Source: an uncultured Bacillota bacterium (GTDB lineage Bacteria; Bacillota; Clostridia; Lachnospirales; Lachnospiraceae). From it: a DNA stretch of 51,175 bases. Shown in pieces: positions 6,957-14,541 of this stretch (positions are counted from its first letter, which is position 1; each line of letters begins with the position of its first letter). The notes below the pieces were generated by a model, which searched no databases, was not told the origin of the DNA, and saw nothing but the letters and a program-made list of their open reading frames with translations. The stretch is taken from NCBI GenBank assembly GCA_905200905.1, contig CAJKMA010000015.1, positions 1 through 51,175 on the forward strand, written 5' to 3'. Both the position numbers and the translations under genes were made by a program.

Positions 6957-7818
6957 TCTTTTGCGTATGGAATTATATAAGATTTTTCGGGATAAGTCGA
7001 TTTATATTACCGCCGTAGCCATCCTTGGAGTGGTTTTTATTGCACTTGTTACCATGAAAATGGTTACCAGTCCAGATTTGCTCCACTCTGCTCTTGATTC
7101 TGGAATGGATATTACTGCAGAGGACCTTCAGGATGCAAAGGAGTTTCAAAATAGCACCCAGGTAGATTTTCTTGGGAATTTACTGTTTTCCGGTGGACTG
7201 ATGGCTTGTTTAATGGCTATTGTAAGCGCTATCTTTGTATGTGATGATTTTACAACTGGATTTGGAAAAAACATATTCTCCTATTATCCAAAAAGAAGTT
7301 GGTATATCATAAGTAAACTAATTACATTAGCTGTTGTGAGTGGTTTTTTTCTGGTTGTTTTTACCCTGATTACGCTCCTTGGTTTTCGTAGTATGGGATT
7401 TGAAAATGCCATGGGAAGTCTCAAGGGTTTGTTGCTGATGCTGTTTGTTGGATGGCTAAGTTTAATTAGCTTGTGTGCACAAAATCTTCTTTTTTGTATG
7501 TTGACCAGGAAAGTGGTGCTAAGCAGTATACTTTCCATTCTCTGTGGACTTGGTGCTTTTTCAGGAGTGTTAGAGTTTTTCTTTGGTTTTTTTGGTCTTC
7601 ATGTGGGAAGGTTTTTCCCATCTTATAATTTGATGATAGCGCCTGTTTTAACCGGCACCATGGAAATGGAAATTAGTTCCGGTATAGCGATTTTTCTGGA
7701 AAAACAGAATCTGCTTTTAGGAAGCAGTCCAGTGCTTGCAGTTCTTGTTGCTGTTTTCTGGACCATGATTTATAGTATTTTGGCTACGTTTGTATTAAAC
7801 AAAAAAGATATTTGTTGA
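6949..7818 (+). CDS. ABC-2 type permease of the peptide transporter
   Basis: 289 residues with about six hydrophobic segments. The first is near residues 17-37, an extracytoplasmic loop of about 45 residues follows, and the last is near 263-283. It starts MLNLLRMELYKIFRDKS, the usual opening of BcrB/LanE-like permeases. It overlaps the ATPase gene by 8 nt and is followed 16 nt later by the sensor kinase gene. The role as membrane partner of the preceding ATPase is inferred from order and topology. Confidence 0.85.
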   Translation: MLNLLRMELYKIFRDKSIYITAVAILGVVFIALVTMKMVTSPDLLHSALDSGMDITAEDLQDAKEFQNSTQVDFLGNLLFSGGLMACLMAIVSAIFVCDDFTTGFGKNIFSYYPKRSWYIISKLITLAVVSGFFLVVFTLITLLGFRSMGFENAMGSLKGLLLMLFVGWLSLISLCAQNLLFCMLTRKVVLSSILSILCGLGAFSGVLEFFFGFFGLHVGRFFPSYNLMIAPVLTGTMEMEISSGIAIFLEKQNLLLGSSPVLAVLVAVFWTMIYSILATFVLNKKDIC

Positions 7819-7833
7819 AAGTAGGAAGATGAT

Positions 7834-8742
7834 ATGTTGATTTTGTTACTTTTCTTGGCTCTTTTGCTTTTCTTATGGACAGGAGTACGGTTGTATTTAT
7901 ACCAAAAACAAATAAGGGAATGGACCTGTCAGCTTCAGGAGCTTTCTCCAAAAAGCAATCAGAGACTCACATGCTTTGTAAGAGATAAGGCGACCAAAGC
8001 CCTATGCCTTGAAATTAATGATGCTATTGACGCACTGCAAAAAGCAGTCCTTCAGTCTGCAGAAGCAGAAAAGGAATTAAAATATACCATTGCTTGTGTG
8101 TCTCATGATATCCGTACGCCCTTAACTGGAGCCTCTGGCTATATGCAGTTATTAGAAAAAACAGCAGATGAAAAGAAACAAAAGAAATACTGCAAAATCG
8201 TCAGGCAGAAATTAATGGATTTAGAGCAGCTTTTAGATGAATTATTTCTATATACCAGACTTATGGGGGATGCTTTTCCCATAGAATCTGTACCAATCCG
8301 GCTGCTTCCCCTGCTTTGTGATGTGTTGAGTGAATTTTCCTTACCGTTTCAGGAGCAAGAAAGAGAACCCCTGCTTTCCTTTGAGAATGAAACGATAGAG
8401 ATTTTAGGGGATGAAAGGCAGCTTCGCCGAGTGTTTCAAAACTTGATTTCCAATGCTCTATCCCACGGAAAGGGCGTTTTGTATATTGAACAACAAGGGG
8501 CTTCTCTGGTATTCCAAAATCAGGTATCAGATCCAGAGCAGCTGCATCCGGAACAACTGTTTCAACGTTTTTACAGAACAGATGCGTCACGCCAGGGGAC
8601 ACATGCTGGATTGGGGCTTTCCATTGCCAGAGAACTTTTAGAACGTATGGGCGGAAAGATTCAGGGAGAACGAAAAGACACCATGCTTTGTATCAAAATA
8701 GAATTTGCAGTAAAAGTAAAACAAGAAAAGGAGAAGCTATGA
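7834..8742 (+). CDS. Sensor histidine kinase with a single N-terminal membrane helix
   Basis: 302 residues: one hydrophobic helix at 2-22 without an extracellular sensor domain, the H box VSHDIRTPLT with H91, an N box NLISNALSHGKG, and a G box GTHAGLGLSIA. Kinases of this short-input type in peptide-resistance loci often sense through their ABC partner, which fits the order regulator-ATPase-permease-kinase; that is inference. The 3' end overlaps the XdhC start (ATGATG; stop TGA at 8740-8742). Confidence 0.88.
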   Translation: MLILLLFLALLLFLWTGVRLYLYQKQIREWTCQLQELSPKSNQRLTCFVRDKATKALCLEINDAIDALQKAVLQSAEAEKELKYTIACVSHDIRTPLTGASGYMQLLEKTADEKKQKKYCKIVRQKLMDLEQLLDELFLYTRLMGDAFPIESVPIRLLPLLCDVLSEFSLPFQEQEREPLLSFENETIEILGDERQLRRVFQNLISNALSHGKGVLYIEQQGASLVFQNQVSDPEQLHPEQLFQRFYRTDASRQGTHAGLGLSIARELLERMGGKIQGERKDTMLCIKIEFAVKVKQEKEKL

Positions 8743-9773
8743 TGAAAACCATGAAAGAATTGTTTGAAACAGCAAAGAAAACCATGGAGGAAAAACAGGA
8801 TTTGGTATTTGTAACCACCATTTCCAGCTCCGGCTCTTCTCCAAGAGGAGCTGGTTCCAAAATGCTGGTTTTGGAAAATGGGAAATCCTATGGAACCATT
8901 GGGGGCGGAAATGTGGAATATGTATCCATTCAATATGCCAAAGAGGTTCTGAAAGAAAAACAATCCTGTACCAAAAGCTTTGCCCTGCACCCAGACCAGG
9001 TGGCCGATTTGGGTATGATTTGCGGTGGAGATGTGGTGATTTTCTTTCAATACATTTCTTGGGAAAATCAAGGATTTTATGAACTCTGTATCAAAATCAT
9101 AGAAAACTGGAACAAAAATGAGAATACCTGGCTGATTTTTGACATTACAGAGGAAACCGCTTGGCATGCAGGTGTTTATCAAGAAAAAGAAGGACTTACA
9201 GGTATTTCGATTTCAGACCCATCTTCTCTTTTGCAGACAAAGGCAGTACAAATGGTTTTGGATGGGCGCAGGTATTATTGTGAACCATTGGTACAAAAAG
9301 GTATGGTCTATATTTTCGGAGGCGGTCATGTGGCGCAGGCATTGGTTCCTGTATTGTCCCGCCTGGAGTTTCGCTGTGTCGTGTTTGATGATCGAGAAGC
9401 CTTTAGTAATCCTCAGACATTTCCAGAGGCAGAGCAATGTATCCTAGGGGATTTTTCCAGAATTTCAGATTATTGCTCCATTCAGCCTCAGGATTATGTA
9501 TGCATTATGAGTCGAGGACACCAATACGATTATCTGATTCAGAAACAGGTGCTAAGAACCTCTGCTTATTATATTGGTGTTATGGGTAGTCGAAAGAAAA
9601 AAGAAGTGATTCAACAGAAATTGCTGGCCGATGGTTTTTCTATGGAGGACATCAGCCGGATTACCACACCCATTGGTCTGGATATTCTGGCTGAGACCCC
9701 AGAGGAAATTGCCATTAGCATTGCCGGACAGTTGATTTCAGAACGGGCAAAGGCTGTGATATCAGAAGCTTAA
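8739..9773 (+). CDS. XdhC-family molybdenum-hydroxylase accessory protein
   Basis: About 344 residues from the ATG at 8739, chosen because GGAG lies just upstream and it overlaps the kinase stop. The N-terminal domain carries the XdhC/CoxI signature (SSGSSPRGAGSKM and GTIGGGNVE, and DLGMICGGDV). The C-terminal Rossmann-like domain has FGGGHVAQAL and GVMGSRKK. In characterised systems XdhC binds the molybdenum cofactor, promotes its sulphuration and delivers it to xanthine dehydrogenase-type hydroxylases. No hydroxylase gene is in the window. Its coupling to a peptide-resistance operon is odd and may just be read-through. Confidence 0.88.
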   Translation: MMKTMKELFETAKKTMEEKQDLVFVTTISSSGSSPRGAGSKMLVLENGKSYGTIGGGNVEYVSIQYAKEVLKEKQSCTKSFALHPDQVADLGMICGGDVVIFFQYISWENQGFYELCIKIIENWNKNENTWLIFDITEETAWHAGVYQEKEGLTGISISDPSSLLQTKAVQMVLDGRRYYCEPLVQKGMVYIFGGGHVAQALVPVLSRLEFRCVVFDDREAFSNPQTFPEAEQCILGDFSRISDYCSIQPQDYVCIMSRGHQYDYLIQKQVLRTSAYYIGVMGSRKKKEVIQQKLLADGFSMEDISRITTPIGLDILAETPEEIAISIAGQLISERAKAVISEA

Positions 9774-9794
9774 GGAACTTTGGCGGAGGTTTTG

Positions 9795-10433
9795 CTAGTC
9801 TATGTTTTTGGCGCAAATATCCTGAAGACAGCATTTTTCACAAAATGGTTTTGTTCTGGCTGTACAGATATCACGTCCATGGTAAACCAGACGGTGACAG
9901 AAATCACTTCCTTCTTCCGGAGGAATGATTTTCCAAAGAGCCATTTCTACTTTTTTTGGTTCCTTTATGTGGTCTACCAACCCCATACGATTTACCAGGC
10001 GGATACAGTGAGTGTCAGTAACAATGGCAGGTTTTCCAAAGACATCGCCCATAATCAGATTAGCACTTTTTCTTCCCACACCTGGCAGTTTTAAAAGGGC
10101 GTTAAAATCATCTGGAATCTTGCCATGATATTCATCCCTTAAAATTTTCATACAAGCGTTAATATCCCGCGCTTTGCTCTTTCCAAGACCGCATGGACGC
10201 ACAATTTCTTCGATTTCTTCCGGTGTGGCCTCTGCCAGAGCATTGACTGTGGGATATTTCGCATATAACTCTTCTACCACCACATTTACCCTTGCATCCG
10301 TGCATTGCGCAGCCAGACGGACACTGACCAGAAGTTTCCATGCCTGGTCATAATCCAGGGTACATCCGGCATTTGGATATTCTTTTTTCAAACGTTCTAT
10401 GATTTTCAATGCTAGCGTTTCTGTTGTTTCCAT
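9795..10433 (-). CDS. nth: Endonuclease III (DNA N-glycosylase/AP lyase)
   Basis: 212 residues with the helix-hairpin-helix LPGVGRKSANLI containing the catalytic lysine, the catalytic aspartate in VTDTHCIRL, and a C-terminal [4Fe-4S] loop. It excises oxidised pyrimidines and cleaves the abasic site in base excision repair. The cluster cysteines are spaced C-x7-C-x2-C-x5-C (CTARTKPFCEKC...), one residue longer in the first gap than the usual C-x6-C. It is transcribed alone on the minus strand, convergent with xdhC (21 bp apart). Confidence 0.93.
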   Translation of the reverse strand: METTETLALKIIERLKKEYPNAGCTLDYDQAWKLLVSVRLAAQCTDARVNVVVEELYAKYPTVNALAEATPEEIEEIVRPCGLGKSKARDINACMKILRDEYHGKIPDDFNALLKLPGVGRKSANLIMGDVFGKPAIVTDTHCIRLVNRMGLVDHIKEPKKVEMALWKIIPPEEGSDFCHRLVYHGRDICTARTKPFCEKCCLQDICAKNID

Positions 10434-10577
10434 ATGTTTTTCTCACTTTCGTAATCATTGTTCTTTGGGTTATCATATCATATTTTTTCCAGGCTTGTCA
10501 CCTTTTGCAGAAATATTTTTAGTTTTCCTGATAATAGAAATATTTTTCTTGTTTGTTATGTTTTTTACATGGAGAAC

Positions 10578-10694
10578 AAAAAAGTTCAATTCTAAAAAGC
10601 ATATTTTTCTTTAAATTGAACTTTTTTTATTTTACAAAAACAGTATTGAACCAGAGTGAGAACTATGATATACTTTAGAAAACTTAGATTGAAC
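10578..10694 (+). promoter_or_regulatory. Four ATTGAAC boxes in the promoter region of the HTH-AlaA gene
   Basis: The heptamer ATTGAAC (or its complement GTTCAAT) occurs at 10584-10590, 10615-10621, 10645-10651 and 10688-10694. The first two form a perfect 13-bp inverted repeat (10578-10590 and 10615-10627) with A and T runs, which could also be a terminator. The third contains the -35 hexamer TTGAAC. The fourth overlaps the region just before the ribosome site. This is a plausible operator set for the gene's own HTH domain; binding is inferred. Confidence 0.5.
10646..10674 (+). promoter_or_regulatory. Promoter of the HTH-AlaA gene
   Basis: TTGAAC (10646-10651), an exact 17-bp spacer and TATACT (10669-10674) form a good sigma-A promoter. 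Transcription would start near 10681, giving a short leader of about 27 nt with GGAGG before the ATG at 10708. Confidence 0.7.
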
Positions 10695-10707
10695 TGGAGG
10701 AAGTCAT

Positions 10708-12180
10708 ATGGCAAAAGAACAGTTTGCAGACCGTCTGAAACTTGCAATGGAACATAAAGGATTAAAACAAGTGGATGTTATCCGTGCTGCCGCTGAACAG
10801 GGAGTGAAGCTGGGAAAAAGCCACATGAGCCAATATGTAAGCGGTAAGACAGTTCCAAGGGCAGATATTTTGCACTTTTTGGCACAAACCATGGAAGTGA
10901 AAGTTGCATGGCTGTCAGGAGAAGAACCATCTCCCATTGAAAAAGAGAATGCAGGAGGAAATGAAATGCGTATATTTAAGAAATCTTCTAAACTGGATAA
11001 TGTTTTATATGATGTAAGAGGCCCTGTGGTAGATGAGGCAGAGCGAATGACAGCAGCAGGTACTCAAGTGTTAAAGCTGAATATTGGAAATCCGGCTCCG
11101 TTTGGATTTCGCACACCAGATGAAGTGATTTATGATATGCGGCAGCAGCTTACCGAATGTCAGGGCTACTCTCCTGCTAAGGGGCTATTTTCTGCCAGAA
11201 AAGCCATTATGCAGTATGCTCAGCTTCGGAAGATTCCTAATGTTTCTATTGAAGATATTTATACGGGAAATGGTGTCAGTGAGTTGATTAATTTGTGTAT
11301 GTCAGCTCTTTTGGATGATGGAGATGAAATTTTGATTCCTTCTCCAGATTACCCTTTATGGACGGCCTGTGCTACTTTGGCAGGAGGAAAGGCAGTTCAT
11401 TATATTTGTGATGAGCAGTCGGAATGGTATCCTGATATGGAGGATATCAAGAAGAAAATCAATGACCGTACAAAAGCCATTGTAATTATCAATCCCAACA
11501 ATCCTACAGGAGCCTTATATCCAAAAGAAGTGCTGCAGCAGATTGTGGATATTGCAAGGGAACATCAGTTGATTATTTTCTCCGATGAAATTTATGACCG
11601 CCTGGTCATGGATGGGGAGCAGCATATATCGATTGCTTCTCTGGCTCCAGATGTATTCTGCGTTACCTTTAGTGGACTGTCCAAATCCCATATGATAGCG
11701 GGATTCCGCATTGGATGGATGATTTTAAGCGGCAATAAGAGAATTGCCCAGGACTATATTGAAGGGTTGAAAATGCTTTCTAATATGCGTCTTTGCTCCA
11801 ATGTTCCAGCACAGTCCGTTGTTCAGACAGCCCTTGGTGGCCATCAAAGCGTAAATGATTACATTGTTCCAGGAGGACGTATTTATGAACAGAGAGAGTA
11901 TATTTACAATGCCTTGAAAGATATCCCAGGTATTAGTGTGGTGAAGCCAAAGGCAGCTTTTTATATTTTTCCAAAGCTGGATAAGAAAAAATTCAATTTA
12001 GTGGATGATGAGAGGTTTGCATTGGATTTGCTTCGGGATAAAAAAATTCTGGTGGTACATGGAGGCGGATTTAACTGGAAGGAACCAGACCATTTCAGAA
12101 TTGTATATCTTCCGAGAATTGAAGTGTTGAAAGAATCTATGGAAAAACTGGGGGATTTCTTAAGTTATTATCATCAATAA
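10708..12180 (+). CDS. alaA: XRE-type HTH domain fused to AlaA-like alanine aminotransferase
   Basis: 490 residues. Residues 5-67 are a Cro/C1-type helix-turn-helix (ADRLKLAMEHKGLKQ..., MSQYVSGKTVP). From about residue 90 to the end the sequence follows E. coli AlaA closely from KSSKLDNV to the terminal YHQ, including NPNNPTGA (N265), SDEIYD (D293, Y296), PLP lysine K326 in GLSKSH, and R334. The enzyme should convert glutamate plus pyruvate to alanine and 2-oxoglutarate. An AGGAGG (10953-10958) lies 7 nt before an in-frame ATG at 10966 (M87), where native AlaA would begin. A free aminotransferase of about 404 residues may therefore also be made. The fusion suggests a metabolite-responsive regulator. 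Confidence 0.88.
   Translation: MAKEQFADRLKLAMEHKGLKQVDVIRAAAEQGVKLGKSHMSQYVSGKTVPRADILHFLAQTMEVKVAWLSGEEPSPIEKENAGGNEMRIFKKSSKLDNVLYDVRGPVVDEAERMTAAGTQVLKLNIGNPAPFGFRTPDEVIYDMRQQLTECQGYSPAKGLFSARKAIMQYAQLRKIPNVSIEDIYTGNGVSELINLCMSALLDDGDEILIPSPDYPLWTACATLAGGKAVHYICDEQSEWYPDMEDIKKKINDRTKAIVIINPNNPTGALYPKEVLQQIVDIAREHQLIIFSDEIYDRLVMDGEQHISIASLAPDVFCVTFSGLSKSHMIAGFRIGWMILSGNKRIAQDYIEGLKMLSNMRLCSNVPAQSVVQTALGGHQSVNDYIVPGGRIYEQREYIYNALKDIPGISVVKPKAAFYIFPKLDKKKFNLVDDERFALDLLRDKKILVVHGGGFNWKEPDHFRIVYLPRIEVLKESMEKLGDFLSYYHQ
10953..10968 (+). promoter_or_regulatory. Internal ribosome binding site and ATG within the fusion gene
   Basis: AGGAGG (10953-10958), 7 nt and an in-frame ATG (10966-10968) sit exactly at the junction between the HTH domain and the aminotransferase domain. 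The site is as strong as those of normal genes in this window. It may drive a second, short product, or be a relic of two formerly separate genes. Which of these applies cannot be seen from the sequence. Confidence 0.55.
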
Positions 12181-12181
12181 A

Positions 12182-12235
12182 AATAGAACGTGCGGTCTAA
12201 ATTTCCAGGGAGGAAGGTAGGCCGCACGTTCTATT
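12182..12235. terminator. Bidirectional terminator between alaA fusion and larC
   Basis: AATAGAACGTGCGG (12182-12195) and CCGCACGTTCTATT (12222-12235) form a perfect 14-bp inverted repeat, extended inward by TCTA/TAGG pairs and TTCC/GGAA. It lies 2 nt after the aminotransferase stop and 4 nt after the larC stop, so it can end both convergent transcripts. Its position also shows that nothing follows larC. Confidence 0.8.
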
Positions 12236-12238
12236 TTC

Positions 12239-13036
12239 TTATGCTTCACCTAATATTGCCCGAATACAATTTGCAGCTGGGAAATCTTTAGTTCCCATGC
12301 CATATCCGATTTTTTCCATGACCATTTCCGGCATCTGTCCATAGGAGGTGGCAAAGTATTTTAAAAGGGCTGCACCAGTTGGTGTACAGAGTTCACCTTC
12401 TACAGAACCTGCTTTACAGGGAATACCTGTGAGTAAAAGAGCTGTGGCAGGGGCTGGAACAGGAAGGACTCCATGGGCACAGCGAACTTGTCCAAATCCA
12501 GTGCTAACAGGAGAAACAATGATTTGTTGTGCTCCTATCTGGTGAAACAGCATTACGCAGCCAGTAATATCTGCAATGGCATCTAAAGTTCCTACTTCGT
12601 GAAAGTGGATTTCTGACACTTCTTTTCCATGTACCTGTCCCTCTGCTTTTGCAATAAGCTGGTATATTTGTTTTACGTCATTTCTGACTTCTTCTGTGAT
12701 ATTTAAATGTTCCAGGATGTCCATAATTTCTGCCATTCCCCTGTGGATATGGTGATGGGTATGAGAATGTTCATGGGTATGTGTATGATGCGCGTGAACA
12801 GATTCCAAATGGTGATGGTCTTCACTGTGCTCTTCTTCACCGTGGATTTTTACAGAAATGTGAGTTCCTGTAATGCCGCATTTTACAGATGATTCTTTTT
12901 GAATTTTAACACCTGGAAGCCCGATGGAATTTATAGTTTCTAAAAAGGCGTCCGGATTTGGAAGTAGCTCTAAAAGCGCACCCATAAGCATATCTCCTGC
13001 TGCACCCATATGACATTCTAAATACAAGGTTTTCAT
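12239..13036 (-). CDS. larC: LarC1-type nickel-insertion protein (no LarC2 part)
   Basis: 265 residues starting MKTLYLECHMGAAGDML, the conserved LarC N-terminus, with a histidine-rich metal-binding loop at 70-98 and HFHEVGTLDAIADI. It ends ...CIRAILGEA, which is where LarC1 ends in Lactiplantibacillus, whose full LarC arises by ribosomal frameshifting into LarC2. Here a terminator hairpin follows the stop at once, so no LarC2 sequence exists in any frame. LarC is a CTP-dependent nickel insertase for the pincer nucleotide cofactor of lactate racemase-type enzymes. It overlaps larB by 4 nt (ATGA). LarA and LarE are not in the window. Confidence 0.88.
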   Translation of the reverse strand: MKTLYLECHMGAAGDMLMGALLELLPNPDAFLETINSIGLPGVKIQKESSVKCGITGTHISVKIHGEEEHSEDHHHLESVHAHHTHTHEHSHTHHHIHRGMAEIMDILEHLNITEEVRNDVKQIYQLIAKAEGQVHGKEVSEIHFHEVGTLDAIADITGCVMLFHQIGAQQIIVSPVSTGFGQVRCAHGVLPVPAPATALLLTGIPCKAGSVEGELCTPTGAALLKYFATSYGQMPEMVMEKIGYGMGTKDFPAANCIRAILGEA

Positions 13037-13794
13037 GTTCTTTTCCCCTCCAGATGATTAATCATACTTGCCAGATAACCAGCTCCAAAGCCGTTGTCAA
13101 TATTTACCACGCTGATTCCACTGGCACAGGAATTCAGCATGGATAAAAGTGCAGATAGACCGCCAAAATTAGCTCCATATCCTACACTGGTAGGAACTGC
13201 AATCACAGGGCAATCTGCCATACCGCCAATGACACTGGCAAGCGCTCCTTCCATGCCGGCGATTGCTACAATTACTCTGGCTGTCATAATGTCATCTACA
13301 TGATTCATAAGACGGTGCATTCCCGCTACCCCGACATCATAGAGGCGGACTACTTCATTGCCATAAATTTCTGCGGTAAGGGCAGCTTCTTCTGCCACTG
13401 GCATATCACTGGTACCTCCGGTAGCAATGAGGATTTTTCCCACACCGTCTGGTTTTGGCATGTCTCCGATGATACCGGTTCTTGAAATTTCATCATAACG
13501 AAGAGGCAGAAACTTGGCCACATACTTGGCGGCTTCTGGGCTCATACGGGTAATTAGTACGGTTTTTTCCTGCTCTTCAACCATAAGTTGTGCGATTTTT
13601 AAAATCTGTTCCTTTGTTTTTCCGGCGCCGTATATGACTTCGGACATGCCCTGGCGAATACCTCTGTGAGTGTCCAGTTTGGCAAATCCCATGTCCTTGT
13701 AAGGTTCTGTTTTTATATGGAGCATAGCCTCCTCTGGTTTCATATCTCCGCTGGCAACCTGTTCCAGCAGTTTCTGCAAATCTTTTTTATCCAT
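13033..13794 (-). CDS. larB: LarB, nicotinic acid adenine dinucleotide carboxylase/hydrolase
   Basis: 253 residues with the PurE-like fold of LarB: ATGGTSDMPVAEEAA, DVGVAGMHRL, GMEGALASVIGG and the C-terminal GYGANFGGLSALLSMLNSCASG containing the likely catalytic cysteine. LarB carboxylates the pyridinium ring of NaAD and hydrolyses the phosphoanhydride, the first step to the nickel-pincer cofactor. Its start overlaps the nudix stop by 8 nt and its stop overlaps the larC start by 4 nt, so the three genes are one operon. Confidence 0.92.
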   Translation of the reverse strand: MDKKDLQKLLEQVASGDMKPEEAMLHIKTEPYKDMGFAKLDTHRGIRQGMSEVIYGAGKTKEQILKIAQLMVEEQEKTVLITRMSPEAAKYVAKFLPLRYDEISRTGIIGDMPKPDGVGKILIATGGTSDMPVAEEAALTAEIYGNEVVRLYDVGVAGMHRLMNHVDDIMTARVIVAIAGMEGALASVIGGMADCPVIAVPTSVGYGANFGGLSALLSMLNSCASGISVVNIDNGFGAGYLASMINHLEGKRT

Positions 13795-14377
13795 TTTTTA
13801 TGTTCCTTTCCTCGAAATGCTGTGCATATTTCTCTTCTATAGCTTTGACCAACATATTTAGCTCTTCCATAAAAATACAGTGTGGAATGGTGTTTTTCTC
13901 CACTTGTTGAATACAGTCCTGGAAATCGAACCAGCGCACTGCAGAGACTTCTTCTTTTTGGAGAAGGAATTCTTCTGGCTCCTTATCAAGCCATAGGAGA
14001 TAAATATTACTTACTTGATTGTCATGAAAGGGTTTTCCATGAAAAATCTGTTGAAACTGGAATCTTCTCTGACCACAATACACAAGGACTTCTTGTGGCA
14101 CAGATAAACCCAGCTCTTCTTCTAATTCCCGAATAGCGGAAGGAAGAAAATCTACGCCAGCCGGGATATGCCCGGCGCTGGAAATATCGTAACATCCTGG
14201 ATAGGAATCTTTTTCTTCACTTCTTTTTTGAAGTAGAATCTGAATCCTTCCTTTCTTTTCTCTCATAATCCATACATGGGAGGTTCTATGTAAAATTCCC
14301 TGTTCATGGGCAAGAGTTCGTTCTATGGTTTCCCCTGTTGGGATTCCCTGTTCGTCTACAATATCTAAAAGTTCCAT
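13787..14377 (-). CDS. NUDIX hydrolase, first gene of the larBC operon
   Basis: About 196 residues from the ATG at 14377 (MELLDIVDEQG), preceded by AGAGGAC. A longer frame to 14455 is rejected because a strong promoter lies inside it. The Nudix box is GHIPAG...AIRELEEELGL; the REUXEEXGU core is intact, while the usual glutamate 8 residues before the arginine is valine. The N-terminus resembles isopentenyl-diphosphate isomerase-like or YfcD-like members. Whether it cleaves a nucleotide linked to the LarB substrate or is a bystander is unknown; the tight coupling favours a link. Confidence 0.85.
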   Translation of the reverse strand: MELLDIVDEQGIPTGETIERTLAHEQGILHRTSHVWIMREKKGRIQILLQKRSEEKDSYPGCYDISSAGHIPAGVDFLPSAIRELEEELGLSVPQEVLVYCGQRRFQFQQIFHGKPFHDNQVSNIYLLWLDKEPEEFLLQKEEVSAVRWFDFQDCIQQVEKNTIPHCIFMEELNMLVKAIEEKYAQHFEERNIKNG

Positions 14378-14411
14378 TTGTCTGTCCTCTGCTTTAAATC
14401 CGTTATGTTTT

Positions 14412-14440
14412 AGTATAACACGGCTTTTGCTGTTGGTCAA
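14412..14440 (-). promoter_or_regulatory. Promoter of the nudix-larB-larC operon
   Basis: On the minus strand TTGACC, a 17-bp spacer and TATACT make a near-consensus sigma-A promoter, with transcription starting near 14405, about 28 nt before the ATG at 14377. This fixes the choice of the shorter nudix start. Confidence 0.75.
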
Positions 14441-14475
14441 AAAAACTTTCCGCAATCGTTGGCTTTCTTCTGGAC

Positions 14476-14518
14476 TGTCACCGCTTTGTCACTTACACTT
14501 GTTATAATGACCCTGGAA
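14476..14518 (+). promoter_or_regulatory. Direct repeat TGTCAC-N5-TGTCAC and extended -10 promoter of the ABC exporter
   Basis: TGTCAC occurs at 14476-14481 and 14487-14492, exactly 11 bp apart, the geometry of an OmpR-family box. Downstream, TGTTATAAT (14510-14518) is an extended -10 with a perfect TATAAT. The likely binder is the response regulator at 19055-19732, whose kinase gene converges on this operon. The elements are visible; the pairing is inferred. Confidence 0.55.
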
Positions 14519-14541
14519 AACAGGAAAGGAGTATAATACCT

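Noticed and set aside
10584..10627. Plain terminator for an upstream plus-strand gene
   Set aside because: No plus-strand gene ends nearby (xdhC ends at 9773 and nth is on the minus strand), and its ATTGAAC arms recur in the downstream promoter, so an operator role is preferred.
14378..14455. N-terminal extension of the nudix protein from an ATG at 14455
   Set aside because: A near-consensus minus-strand promoter (14412-14440) lies inside the extension, and the ATG at 14377 has its own ribosome site.
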